Shown here piece by piece: positions 33,252 through 42,275 of a stretch of 64,000 nt of DNA. The stretch's first letter is position 1, and each line of letters begins with the position of its first letter. Origin of the DNA: RUG572 sp051884915 (lineage in GTDB: Bacteria > Verrucomicrobiota > Kiritimatiellia > RFP12 > UBA1067); the NCBI GenBank assembly GCA_051884915.1, contig JBJEWF010000080.1:1-64000 (forward strand), written 5' to 3'. The position numbers and the translations under genes were made by a program. The notes beneath the pieces are model-generated. The model was given only the letters and a program-made list of their open reading frames with translations. It was not told the origin of the DNA and did not search any database.

Positions 33252-35342
33252 TCAACGCCCCGCCTTTCGTTCCGCGCAATGCCCGCAGGGGGCGGCGGAC
33301 GCCTCCTGGCGCGCCGGCGCCACGGGACGCTTCTGCCCGATCAGACGGCGCCAGGCGTTCTCGCGGATGTCCGAGAACCCTTCGGCCAGGCGCCCGTCCG
33401 CGCCGGGCGTCAGGCGGACGAGCTGCGTCGCGTGGCCGAAGACGGTGGCCTTGTAGACGCCCCGGACGGGCGGCTCGTCCTTCTGGCGCCAGAGGTCGCG
33501 CACGTTCCAGGTTCCCTCCAGGCCGTAGGCTGCGAGGTCGAACGCGATGTCCGCGGTCGCGAGCCCGGCGTTCAGCAACCCCACCGCCACCGAGCCGTCG
33601 GCCAGCGGACGGGCCCAGATTTCGCCAAAGCCGTCCGTGCCGATTTTCGCCGCGCCGGCGCCGAGCGGATCCTGGTCGACGGCGAGCACCTCGTCGTTCG
33701 CGAGAAGATTGAACGTGAAGTCGTCCAGACGCGTCAGGTCGCAGCCGATCATCAGCGGCGCGCCGACCAGACACCAGAGCGAAAGGTGCGAATACTGTTC
33801 GTTCGGCGTCAGGCGCGATCCCGCGAACCCGTTCCAGCGCATCCTGCCGACGCAGAGCATGTCGGGGTCGTTCCAGGCGCCCGGACGCGACCAGTACCAG
33901 AGGTCCTGCTGGTGCTGGATGCTCCCGTAAATGCTTCCCCAGTTGTCGAACACGTCGCCCGTCGTGCGCCAGCACTGCCCGTGGACGGACTCGCCCCAGC
34001 ACGACACGTTGCCCATGCCGTACTGGCAGAGCGAGAAGACGATGTCGCGGTTCTGGGCGCGCAGGGCCTGCCCCATCAGGAGATACGGGAGGCGCAGGCG
34101 GTCAAGGCCGCCGCCAATGGCCACGCGGTCGTAGCTGCACCAGTCGTATTTGAGGTAGTCGTATCCCCAGGCGGCGTAGGTCGCCGCGTCCTGGAATTCG
34201 TGCCTCCAGCTGCCCGCGCAGCCCCCGCAGGTCAACGGGCCGGGAGACGAGTAGAGGCCGATGCGCAGGCCCCGGGCGTGGACGGATTCGGCCAGTTCCG
34301 CCATGCTGGGGAACCGGGCGTTCACGCCAATCGAGCCGTCGGCGTTCCGCGCGGGGCCATCCGCCTTCTCGCCCGGGCGGTTCTGCCAGAAGTCGTCGAT
34401 GTTGACGTAGGACCAGCCGTGGTCCGCCAGTCCGCTGGCGACCATCGCCTCGGCGGCCGCCTCGACCTTCTGCGCGGAGACGTTGCCGCCGAACGCGTTC
34501 CAGCTGTTCCAGCCCATGGGCGGCGTCAGCGCGATCCTGTCGCCCACCACCAGCGCCAGCGTCCGCGTCGCGCGGCCCTTCGCGTTCTTCGCCTCCACCC
34601 GCACCTCGTAGGTCCCGGGGCGCTGGACCGCGCCGTTGATGCTCTGGCGCGCCGCGTCGAAATAGGCCCCCGCCGGCAGATCCGAGACGGTGATCGCGAC
34701 GGGCCGTTCGCCCGAGACGGGCACGCGAAAGAGAATGGGATGGCCGGGGCGGACGCCGAACACGGACGGGCCGTTGATGCGCGGCGCCGCGGCCGCGGGC
34801 GGCGTCAGGACACCCAGCTGCCGCGTCAGCTCCGCGGGCTTGACGGGGCCGGTCCCGTCCTTGAACGCGAAAAACGCCTCCGCCCAGTCCGCGTGGTCGC
34901 TGTCGTTTCCGTCGCCCGCGTCCGAAACTTCGAGAACGACGACCTGGACGCCCGCCAGATCGACGTCGAAACGGTGGAGGCGCTTCGTCTTGCGCAGAAC
35001 GCCGGAAGTGGCCAGCAGCCGGCCGTCGCCCCACACCTTGAATTCCACGGAGGCTTTCGGCCGGCCCTTCACTTCATCGTCCAGTCCGGCATCGGCCACG
35101 AACCGCAGGGCGTTTCCGCCGACGGGAACGGTCAGCGAACTGTTCGCGTGCGTCCCCAGGCCGCGCGCGTAGGTTTTCCCCTTGATCGCCAGCAGCCCGC
35201 CTTCGACGGAACGGGCCACCAGCGGGGTGCGGTAGGAGCAGGTCATCGACGACCGGTCGAGATCTTCAAGCCAAATCCGATTTTCCGCGACGCCCGCCAG
35301 GGCCATCGTCGCCAGCGCCAAGCAGCAAGCAGCTTTGTCCAT
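33252..35342 (-). CDS. GH27 alpha-galactosidase with N-terminal NPCBM-like domain
   Basis: A 696-residue secreted enzyme. Domain order: signal peptide (~1-18), an NPCBM carbohydrate-binding-type domain (about 20-145, with GLGTHANSSLTV and VVVLEVSDAGDGNDSDHADW), an Ig-like/putative-Ig segment (about 185-265), and a GH27 TIM barrel from 272 (TPPMGWNSWNAFGGNVS) to about 640. The nucleophile is Asp400 in YLKYDWCSYD, and the acid/base Asp lies in WNDPDML at 491-497. GH27 members cleave terminal alpha-galactose; some act on alpha-N-acetylgalactosamine or beta-L-arabinopyranose. It is the first gene of a GH27-TetR-rlmN transcript. The ATG lies six bases after a TAGAAT -10, so its mRNA should be leaderless. 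Confidence 0.93.
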   Translation of the reverse strand: MDKAACCLALATMALAGVAENRIWLEDLDRSSMTCSYRTPLVARSVEGGLLAIKGKTYARGLGTHANSSLTVPVGGNALRFVADAGLDDEVKGRPKASVEFKVWGDGRLLATSGVLRKTKRLHRFDVDLAGVQVVVLEVSDAGDGNDSDHADWAEAFFAFKDGTGPVKPAELTRQLGVLTPPAAAAPRINGPSVFGVRPGHPILFRVPVSGERPVAITVSDLPAGAYFDAARQSINGAVQRPGTYEVRVEAKNAKGRATRTLALVVGDRIALTPPMGWNSWNAFGGNVSAQKVEAAAEAMVASGLADHGWSYVNIDDFWQNRPGEKADGPARNADGSIGVNARFPSMAELAESVHARGLRIGLYSSPGPLTCGGCAGSWRHEFQDAATYAAWGYDYLKYDWCSYDRVAIGGGLDRLRLPYLLMGQALRAQNRDIVFSLCQYGMGNVSCWGESVHGQCWRTTGDVFDNWGSIYGSIQHQQDLWYWSRPGAWNDPDMLCVGRMRWNGFAGSRLTPNEQYSHLSLWCLVGAPLMIGCDLTRLDDFTFNLLANDEVLAVDQDPLGAGAAKIGTDGFGEIWARPLADGSVAVGLLNAGLATADIAFDLAAYGLEGTWNVRDLWRQKDEPPVRGVYKATVFGHATQLVRLTPGADGRLAEGFSDIRENAWRRLIGQKRPVAPARQEASAAPCGHCAERKAGR

Positions 35343-35348
35343 GGGCGT

Positions 35349-35357
35349 ATTCTACCA
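35349..35357 (-). promoter_or_regulatory. extended -10 promoter of the GH27-TetR-rlmN operon
   Basis: The minus strand has TGGTAGAAT, six bases before the GH27 ATG. The same TATGGTAGAATA core recurs in the divergent holA promoter. No ribosome binding site is present between it and the start codon. Confidence 0.6.
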
Positions 35358-35359
35358 TA

Positions 35360-35371
35360 TTTCCCGGGAAA
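35360..35371. promoter_or_regulatory. 12-bp palindrome, candidate operator
   Basis: TTTCCCGGGAAA is a perfect palindrome located about 5 bp upstream of the GH27 -10, in the spacer/-35 zone. It is also part of a wider dyad, AAACGGG at 35369-35375 with CCCGTTT at 35400-35406. The TetR protein encoded in the same operon is the obvious candidate ligand, without direct proof. Confidence 0.4.
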
Positions 35372-35408
35372 CGGGCGTGCCGGACCGCTACCTGCGGGTC
35401 CCGTTTTA

Positions 35409-35417
35409 TGGTAGAAT
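35409..35417 (+). promoter_or_regulatory. extended -10 promoter of holA
   Basis: TGGTAGAAT lies seven bases before the GTG of holA, predicting a leaderless transcript. The core matches the divergent GH27 promoter. Confidence 0.6.
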
Positions 35418-35424
35418 ATCCCCC

Positions 35425-36531
35425 GTGTCGAAAACTGCGAACATCCATCTCATCGTCGGCGAGGACGACTACCTCGCCGAGGCCGCCGCCCGCAAGGTGC
35501 TGGAGGCCGCCGTGCCGCCCGCCCTGCGGCAGAGCGCCGTCGACGTCGTCGACGGCCGCGCGGACAACATGGAGGACCAGCTGAACGCCCTGAAGTCCTG
35601 CCGGGCGTCCGTGCAGACTCCGCCCTTTCTCGATCCGGTCAAGCTGACCTGGTGGAAAGGCGTCACCTTCCTGCCGGGCGGCGGCAAGGGCGGCCGGATC
35701 TCGGCGGTCGTCAAGACGGCGCTGGAGAAGTTCGCGGACGACCTCGCCGCCCATCCGCTGCCGGACAACCAGTTTCTCGTCGTCACGGCGACGAAGCTCC
35801 TGAAGACGAGCCTGTTCGCCAAGACGGTCGGGAAAGTCGCCGAAGTCGTCGAGTTCGCCTCCGCCGAGAGAAGCCGCGACCGCCAGGACGCCGCGCGGGC
35901 CCGGCTGCCCGAATACGCGGCGGCGGAGGGGCTTTCCTTCGAGCCGGGCGCCGCCGAGGCGTTCGTCGCGAAAGTCGGAACCGACACGCGCACGATCGTC
36001 AACGAACTGGCGAAACTGCGCACCTACCTCGGCGGGGACGGGACGGTTTCGCAGGCCGACGTGGCGGAGGTCTGCTGTCTGGGCGGCGAAGAGCCGGAAA
36101 TCTGGGACCTGACCGACGCCATCGGCCAGCGCGACGCCCGGAAACTGCTCCAGACGCTCGCCCGGTTCGAGGACAAGCAGGGCAACGGCATCCGCCTGGC
36201 CAATCTGGCGGAGAAGGCCTTCCGCGACCTCGTCGTCGTCCGCGACGCCCTCGACGGCAAGTGGCTGACGCCGCACGGCACCTGGAACGCCCGAACGCCC
36301 CCGGAGGTCCTGGCCGACCTCGACGCGGCCGGCTGCGGCCCCCATGCGCTCAAAAGCCCCTACCTGCTCCGCCGCAGGATCGCCAGCGCCCGCAATTTCA
36401 CGCTGTTCGAACTGCGCGTGGCGCGGGGACGCATGCTGAAGGCCCGCGAGCAGCTGGTCTCGTCCGCGTCCGCGACCGCCGCGCTCGTCTCCCAGGAGCT
36501 GCTGCGCATCCTGGGGAAACCGAAACGCTGA
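35425..36531 (+). CDS. holA: DNA polymerase III delta subunit
   Basis: A 368-residue clamp-loader delta subunit, which opens the sliding clamp during replication. It begins IHLIVGEDDYLAEAAARKVL, the typical HolA start. The middle region includes TVSQADVAEVC and IWDLTDAIGQRDARKLLQ, and the C-terminal collar domain ends LVSQELLRILG. The GTG start was chosen because the family begins exactly there and a -10 lies seven bases upstream; in-frame ATG codons further upstream would fall before the promoter. It is followed 28 bp later by the DUF2723 gene. Confidence 0.85.
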   Translation: MSKTANIHLIVGEDDYLAEAAARKVLEAAVPPALRQSAVDVVDGRADNMEDQLNALKSCRASVQTPPFLDPVKLTWWKGVTFLPGGGKGGRISAVVKTALEKFADDLAAHPLPDNQFLVVTATKLLKTSLFAKTVGKVAEVVEFASAERSRDRQDAARARLPEYAAAEGLSFEPGAAEAFVAKVGTDTRTIVNELAKLRTYLGGDGTVSQADVAEVCCLGGEEPEIWDLTDAIGQRDARKLLQTLARFEDKQGNGIRLANLAEKAFRDLVVVRDALDGKWLTPHGTWNARTPPEVLADLDAAGCGPHALKSPYLLRRRIASARNFTLFELRVARGRMLKAREQLVSSASATAALVSQELLRILGKPKR

Positions 36532-36559
36532 TTTGAGCTCACCAACCAAAGGACTAGAG

Positions 36560-39500
36560 ATGTTCACCAACCTGTTTTCCATCGAAACGAAGCCCGGCGC
36601 CTTTTTCCGCCGCATCGACTGGACGGCCTTCTGGAGCGCCACGCTCATCGCGTTTCTCGTCTACTTCTTCACGCTGGGCCCCAGCGTGGGGCTTGAGGAT
36701 TCGGGCGAACTGGCAACCGCCGCCGACCACTTGGGCGTGCCGCATCCCCCCGGGTATCCGTTCTGGTCGCTCTGCTGCTGGTTCTTCTGCCGCCTGTTCA
36801 GCTGGGTCACCTACATGGGCCAGCCCACGCCGGCCTGGGCGGTTTCGCTCTTTTCCGCCGTTGCCGGCGCCTTTGCCGCCGGCTGCACGGCCATGCTGAT
36901 CTGCCGCTCGGGCAGCGACATGCTGGATTCGATGGCGGCCGACGCCCTCGCCGCGAACGCGGCGGATGGCGCCCGGCGGAAAAACGCCGCCATGTCCCTC
37001 GCCGGCGGCCTGGGCGGCTCGCTCGTCTTCGCCTTCTCCCCCGTCGAATGGTCGCAGTCGACCATCGTCGAGATCTATTCGCTCAACGCGCTTTTCCTGA
37101 TGGCGGTGTTTCTGCTGTCCTACCGCTGGATGCGCAAGCCGTCGGACAGGATTCTCTGGCTCACCTCCTTCATCTTCGGCCTGGGCCTGACGAACTACCA
37201 GGTCCTCCTGCTCGCCGCCGTGCCGCTGGCCATCATCATCGCGCTCAGCAACATCCGCCTGTTTCGCGACTTCGCCCTGATCATGATTCCCGTCGGCCTC
37301 ACGGCGAAGGTCCTCCAGATCGGCTCCATGATGAAGGCCAGCAGCGTCATGAGCGCCGACGTCATCAACAAGTACGCCCCCGTCCTGGAGACGAAGGCCT
37401 GCCCGGACGAACGGGTCCTCTGGCTTGGCTGCGTTCTGCTGGTCGCCGCCCCGGTCGTCGGCGCGTTCCTCGCGCGCCGCCGGGACGCCCGGGCGCAGAA
37501 GGCCGCGCTGGCCACGGGCTTTGCCGGCGTCGGGCTGCTCGTCCTCGCCGCCACGGTCTTCTCCCACCCCGCGACCTGGTCGGGGCTGCACGAGACGCCG
37601 GTCGCGCCGCTGCTGGAACCCGCGCGCTACGTCTGGCTGGCCGCGTTTCTCGCCGCCGCCTGCATCTGCTCGCTCGGCGCCGTTTTCGCGCCGCCGGAGG
37701 CCACGGTCAGGGACAAGTCCGTCTGGCAGTGGTACGCCGCCGGCGGCGTCTGCGCGTTTCTCGCCATCTCGATCGCCGCCGGCCTGAAGGCGGCCGGAGC
37801 CGACGGCTACGCGGGCCCCGTGTTCAGCTACGCGAAGCCGACGCTGCTGCTGCTCGTCGGCGTCGTCCTCCTGTTCGCCCTGTCCGCGACGACCCCGCGC
37901 GGACTCGCTTTCGCGCTTCCCGTCTCGGCCGTCCAGATCACGGTCCAGATCCTTCTCGTCAAGGGCGCGATGAACGGTCTCACGAATCCGCACAGCTGGT
38001 GGTTCTTCTGGCCGATCGTCTGGAACTTCCTCGTGCTCGGCCTTGCCGCCGTCGCGCTGCCGTCGGGCCGCTCCATCGCCCCGGCGCTGTTCTTCGCCGA
38101 ACTCGGCGTCTCCTTCTACGCCTACATGCCGATTGTCTCCGACCTGCGCAATCCGCCGATGAACTGGGGCTACCCGCGCACGTGGGAAGGCTTCAAGCAC
38201 GCCATCATGCGCGGCCAGTACGAAGCGATCAAGATGCCCGACTTCTTTTCCGCGTCCGGCTTCCAGCTCTTCCTCAAGCAGCTGGGCTTCTACTTCCAGG
38301 ACCTCCGCATGCAGTTCACGCTCGTCGCGGCGGCGCTTGCCCTGCTGCCGTTCACCGTGTGGAAGCTCACGCTCAGGACCGCGCGCCGGACGGTTCGCGT
38401 CAACGCCCTGACGATCGCGGCCGTGCTCTACGTCGCGGTGGCGGGCCTGGTGATCGTCTTCTCCGAACTGCTGGACGTCACGGGCGGCGAAGTGCCGCTG
38501 CGGCTCGACAAGCTGCTGCTGCTGCTCCTGGCGCTGCTCGTGGTCGTCGGCGTGGGCGCGATCCTCTTCGAGCAGGGCGCCGCCGTCTACGGCATGATCC
38601 GCGGCAGGACGGAGCCGGGCGCCCCCTCCGCGGACGCGAAATTCGTCCTCGCGTTCGGGGCGGACAACGTCTTCCAGCAGTGGCTGATCGCTTCGGGCGC
38701 CTGCTTCGCGCTCATGTCCCTTTTCCTCGTCGCGCTGGCCGGCGTCAAGGGCGACATCCAGGACGGCTTCATCCAGAAGGTGAAGTTCATCTCGTCGCAC
38801 GGCATGTTCTCGATCTGGATCGGCTACGGGCTCGTCGTCGGCCTCGCCGTGGCGACCCAGCTGGTGGAGAGGGTCGTCCGGCCCGGCGAAAGGGCCCGGC
38901 GCGCCGCCTTCGCCGGCCTCTGCGTCGCCGCCGGCTGCATCGCGCTGATTCCAATTTACGAAAACTACACGAACAGGAAACTCGTCTTCGCGATGGGATC
39001 CGCGGAACAGAACGGCCACACCTTCGGCTGGCAGTTCGGCAACTACCAGCTCCGCGGCGCCAACGCCATCCGCGAGGAATTGGCCGACGACGAGGAACCG
39101 CTTCCCAACCCGATGTGGCCCGAGGAGATGGAGCCGCATTCGATTTTCTTCGGCGGCACGGATCCGGGGCGTTTCGTCCCGACCTACATGATCTACTCCG
39201 CCAACGTGCGCCCGGACGTCTACCTCATCACGCAGAATGCGCTGGCCGACGACACCTACATGTCGGTCGAACGCGATCTCTACGGGGACGAAATCTGGAT
39301 TCCCGCCAAGGAGGACTCCGCCGAGTCGTTCAACATCTACGTGAGCGAGGTCCAGAGCGGCAAACGTCCCGCCAACGCCGATCTCCGCATCGAGAACGGC
39401 CGCGTCCAGGTGACGGGCGCGTTGGGCGTCATGGAGATCAACGGCGTGCTCACGAAGATGATGTTCGACCACGAGCGCCTGCGCCACGCCTTCTACGTGG

Positions 39501-40483
39501 AGGAATCGTACGTCATCCAGTGGATGTATCCGTATCTGAGCCCGCACGGCCTGATCATGAAGATCAACCCCGAGAAGAACCCGATAACCGAGTCCATCAT
39601 CCGGAACGACATGGAGTTCTGGGACTGGTACCAGCGCCGCCTGCTGCGCGACCCGGCTTTCCGCCGCGACTTCCCGGCCCAGAAGAGCTTCTCGAAGCTC
39701 CGCGCCGCCATCGCCGGCCTCTACGCCCATACGGGCCGCATTTCGCTGGCCGACCAGGCCTTCCGCGAGGCCGTTCTGCTCTATCCGGCCTCGCCGGAAG
39801 CGACCTTCCGCTACGCCCAGGAGGTCCTGATGCCGTCGCGCAAGTGGAACGCCATCGACGATCTGCTCGACTACACGGATCGCGTCGACCCCAACAACTC
39901 GCGCACCGCCCAGTTGCGCGGCTACGTCCGGAAACTTCGGAGCGTCACCGAGACGATCTCCCGCCTTCAGGCCCAGTCGGCCCAGAAGCCCCTCACCGCC
40001 AGCGAGAACATCTCCCTGGCCCAGAACTACCAGGCCATTGGCCAGAGCATGAGCGCGGCGGCCGTGGCGCGCAAGGCCATCGCCCTTCCCGAAGGCGACC
40101 GGTTCGACATCCTCTACCTCGCCGCGCAGATCCTGGCGCAGTGCGGGCAGCGCGGCGACGCCGCCAATGCCATGAAGCGGGCCATGCCGAAGTTGCCGCC
40201 CGACGTCGACCCGCGCCTGAAAATCGGCATCTCGTCGATTCTGGCTGAAGGCGGACTGCACGCCGAAGCCGATGCGTGCCTGAACGACTATCTGCGCGCG
40301 CAGCCGCAGGACGTCGACGCCTGGCTGCAGCTGGCCGTCATCAAGGACACCCTTGGCCAGACGCACGCCGCCCAGCAGGCCGTCGTCCAGGCCTACCAGA
40401 TCAATCGGGACGCGGCCGCCCAGCGTCTGCAGGCCAGTCCGGAACTCCAGCGCATCGCGGCCCCGCTCTTCCGGCGGCGCTAG
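36560..40483 (+). CDS. DUF2723 membrane protein with C-terminal TPR-like repeats
   Basis: A 1307-residue integral membrane protein. The N-terminal part is DUF2723, recognisable by LEDSGELATAADHLGVPHPP (residues ~51-70) and GYPFWSLCC, followed by many transmembrane helices up to about residue 790. Related GT-C-like proteins transfer sugars from lipid carriers, and Bacteroidetes homologs are linked to protein O-glycosylation. A long soluble C-terminal part carries tetratricopeptide-like repeats from about 1040 (for example AQNYQAIGQSMSAAAVARKA). The ATG at 36560 has AAAGGA upstream. It is likely co-transcribed with holA. Enzymatic activity is inferred only from the superfamily. Confidence 0.87.
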   Translation: MFTNLFSIETKPGAFFRRIDWTAFWSATLIAFLVYFFTLGPSVGLEDSGELATAADHLGVPHPPGYPFWSLCCWFFCRLFSWVTYMGQPTPAWAVSLFSAVAGAFAAGCTAMLICRSGSDMLDSMAADALAANAADGARRKNAAMSLAGGLGGSLVFAFSPVEWSQSTIVEIYSLNALFLMAVFLLSYRWMRKPSDRILWLTSFIFGLGLTNYQVLLLAAVPLAIIIALSNIRLFRDFALIMIPVGLTAKVLQIGSMMKASSVMSADVINKYAPVLETKACPDERVLWLGCVLLVAAPVVGAFLARRRDARAQKAALATGFAGVGLLVLAATVFSHPATWSGLHETPVAPLLEPARYVWLAAFLAAACICSLGAVFAPPEATVRDKSVWQWYAAGGVCAFLAISIAAGLKAAGADGYAGPVFSYAKPTLLLLVGVVLLFALSATTPRGLAFALPVSAVQITVQILLVKGAMNGLTNPHSWWFFWPIVWNFLVLGLAAVALPSGRSIAPALFFAELGVSFYAYMPIVSDLRNPPMNWGYPRTWEGFKHAIMRGQYEAIKMPDFFSASGFQLFLKQLGFYFQDLRMQFTLVAAALALLPFTVWKLTLRTARRTVRVNALTIAAVLYVAVAGLVIVFSELLDVTGGEVPLRLDKLLLLLLALLVVVGVGAILFEQGAAVYGMIRGRTEPGAPSADAKFVLAFGADNVFQQWLIASGACFALMSLFLVALAGVKGDIQDGFIQKVKFISSHGMFSIWIGYGLVVGLAVATQLVERVVRPGERARRAAFAGLCVAAGCIALIPIYENYTNRKLVFAMGSAEQNGHTFGWQFGNYQLRGANAIREELADDEEPLPNPMWPEEMEPHSIFFGGTDPGRFVPTYMIYSANVRPDVYLITQNALADDTYMSVERDLYGDEIWIPAKEDSAESFNIYVSEVQSGKRPANADLRIENGRVQVTGALGVMEINGVLTKMMFDHERLRHAFYVEESYVIQWMYPYLSPHGLIMKINPEKNPITESIIRNDMEFWDWYQRRLLRDPAFRRDFPAQKSFSKLRAAIAGLYAHTGRISLADQAFREAVLLYPASPEATFRYAQEVLMPSRKWNAIDDLLDYTDRVDPNNSRTAQLRGYVRKLRSVTETISRLQAQSAQKPLTASENISLAQNYQAIGQSMSAAAVARKAIALPEGDRFDILYLAAQILAQCGQRGDAANAMKRAMPKLPPDVDPRLKIGISSILAEGGLHAEADACLNDYLRAQPQDVDAWLQLAVIKDTLGQTHAAQQAVVQAYQINRDAAAQRLQASPELQRIAAPLFRRR

Positions 40484-40518
40484 CGGCGCCGCCCCCGCCT
40501 GTCGCGGCGGGCCGCGTC

Positions 40519-40537
40519 CCGGCGGTCTGGCCGCCGG
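40519..40537. terminator. GC-rich hairpin between convergent genes
   Basis: CCGGCGG and CCGCCGG form a 7-bp stem around the loop TCTGG, between the ends of the DUF2723 gene and the convergent secreted-protein gene. No T tract follows on either strand, so termination is only possible. Confidence 0.3.
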
Positions 40538-40550
40538 CGGGCCGCAAACT

Positions 40551-40584
40551 GCGGTTTGGACTGCAAGTTCGCGGTTTGGACTGC
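40551..40584 (+). repeat. two copies of a 14-bp direct repeat
   Basis: GCGGTTTGGACTGC occurs at 40551-40564 and again at 40571-40584, a 20-bp period, in the 126-bp gap between convergent genes. Only two copies are seen and flanking bases diverge. Confidence 0.6.
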
Positions 40585-40609
40585 GCGATGCCGCCGCGCA
40601 GGCTTGCCG

Positions 40610-42220
40610 CTACTGCGACGCGAAATCCAGATAGCCGGCGTTCCAGGGGCCGATTTCCGGAATCGTCACGAGCTGATCGGCGCCTTCGGCGCGGATGTCC
40701 AGAACCGCCACCGGACGGCGGAGCTCGTGCCAGCGCGCGCGTTTCGCCGCGCCGCCCCGGAAGCGGATCACGACAGGTCCCTGCGCGTCGATTCGCGTGT
40801 TCAGCAGCGCAACGGTCTTGAGCGCGCCGGCCGGCGTCAGACGCGGCACCATCAGTCCCACGAACGGCGACTCAAGGACGGCGGGCGCAGGATGGGCCGC
40901 GCGAGCCTCCTGGACCGTCTGTGAGCCCGCCAGGCAGACGTCCAGTTTGAGGGCGTCCGCCGACAGGTCCCCCAGGTTCCGTCCCCAGCCGGGCAGAACG
41001 GGAATGCCGCAGAGCGCCCACCGGTAGAGCTTAGCCGCCGACAGCCCGTCCGCCGCATACCCCGCGGGGACGGTCCCCTCGTTGGCCCGGACATATCCCT
41101 TCAGGACCGGCGCGGCGTCCGCAAGCGGCTTGAGAATCGTGCGCGCGTAGAGTTCGTCTTTCTCGTAGCGCGTATCCAGCAGCAGCAGGCTCGTGGCGTT
41201 GCAGCCGTAGGCAATCGACATGAAGGACTCCACCAGCGCGCTTTGTCCGCTCCGCGACCCGTAGGCGCGCGGCCAGCTCTCGACTTCCGGACACCAGACG
41301 TCCACGCAGGGCGCGTCCAGAACCTTGCGCGAACGGGCCGTGGCGAAGGCCTTCACGATCTGGTCGGCCGGATTGACGTCGTAGTAGAATCCGCCGCCCG
41401 GGCGCAGTCCGACCGGCCGGCCGCTCGCCGCATGAAGCGCATCGCGCAACGCCTTGACCGAAGCGACGGCGTGTTCGCCAAAGGCATGCTGGAGGGCCAT
41501 GCGCGTTTCCGGCGAGTGGACGCGGAACTCGTCCGCGATGGCCCGCGCGACGTCGGCAATGGCCCGGATCGAGAACGCCTGCCACTGCGCCCGCCTGTCC
41601 GCGTCCTTCAGCGTCGCCGCCGCCAGCGTCGCGCGCGTCCAGTTCCCGCCCGTCTGGGCGTTGAACGCCGCCACGCAGGTCGCGCACCAGCATCCGTGCT
41701 GGGAGCGGACCGTGGCCGGCGCATGGTTGTCGATGCGCAAATCGTCGTCGATCCACACGCGCTCCGGCCGGAGCCGCGCATAGATGCGGGCCATTTCGCG
41801 GATGTAGGCGAGAAAAGCGGGCTGGCGCGGGCAGTTGCAGAACCGGTCCTCGACGCCCGTGGAGCCCGTCCATCCCGTCCAGGTCTTGCCCGAACAGTCC
41901 TCGCACGACGAGAGCGCGTCCGAATGGCCCAGCGTCGCCTGGAACTGCAGGCTCGGGACGATTCCCAGCGGACGCAGATCGCCGGCCGCCCGAAGCAAGC
42001 GCGCAACCTGTTCGCGATGCCAGTCCAGCGGCGGCACGCCGATGCCCGTCGAGAACCAGACCTCGTCGCAGCAGCCGGGATTCGCGGCGATCGCCTGGCG
42101 CGTCTTCTCCCACTGCTCGCGGGTGGCCGTATGCGGCCCCCGCAAGCGCAACGACATCACCGGCGGCGGCGCCGCCACCAGCGAACACGCCAACGCGCCA
42201 ACCGCCATCAGACATTTCAT
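40610..42220 (-). CDS. secreted putative TIM-barrel glycosidase, family not recognised
   Basis: A 536-residue exported protein with a signal peptide at about 1-18 (MKCLMAVGALACSLVAA). The body reads like a sugar-active TIM barrel: VWFSTGIGVPPLDWHREQ near 60, RVWIDDDLRIDNHAP around 150-165 (acidic cluster at a strand end), and VDVWCPEVESWPRAYG. An unusual cysteine-rich stretch (CEDCSGKTW, FCNCP, GCWCATC) may bind metal or form disulfides. A C-terminal beta-domain is likely. I do not recognise the family. The ATG at 42220 was chosen for the signal peptide and the upstream AAGGGGAACGAAAG. It is the last gene of the xylanase operon, so a glycan role is inferred. Confidence 0.65.
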   Translation of the reverse strand: MKCLMAVGALACSLVAAPPPVMSLRLRGPHTATREQWEKTRQAIAANPGCCDEVWFSTGIGVPPLDWHREQVARLLRAAGDLRPLGIVPSLQFQATLGHSDALSSCEDCSGKTWTGWTGSTGVEDRFCNCPRQPAFLAYIREMARIYARLRPERVWIDDDLRIDNHAPATVRSQHGCWCATCVAAFNAQTGGNWTRATLAAATLKDADRRAQWQAFSIRAIADVARAIADEFRVHSPETRMALQHAFGEHAVASVKALRDALHAASGRPVGLRPGGGFYYDVNPADQIVKAFATARSRKVLDAPCVDVWCPEVESWPRAYGSRSGQSALVESFMSIAYGCNATSLLLLDTRYEKDELYARTILKPLADAAPVLKGYVRANEGTVPAGYAADGLSAAKLYRWALCGIPVLPGWGRNLGDLSADALKLDVCLAGSQTVQEARAAHPAPAVLESPFVGLMVPRLTPAGALKTVALLNTRIDAQGPVVIRFRGGAAKRARWHELRRPVAVLDIRAEGADQLVTIPEIGPWNAGYLDFASQ

Positions 42221-42275
42221 TCTTTCGTTCCCCTTCCGGCCGGAAATCGCCGGGACGACGCCGGCTGGTCCGGCC

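Noticed and set aside
36554..40366. 1270-codon open frame on the minus strand opposite the DUF2723 gene
   Set aside because: No membrane helices or domain, and a charged low-complexity translation. The plus frame carries the DUF2723 signature.
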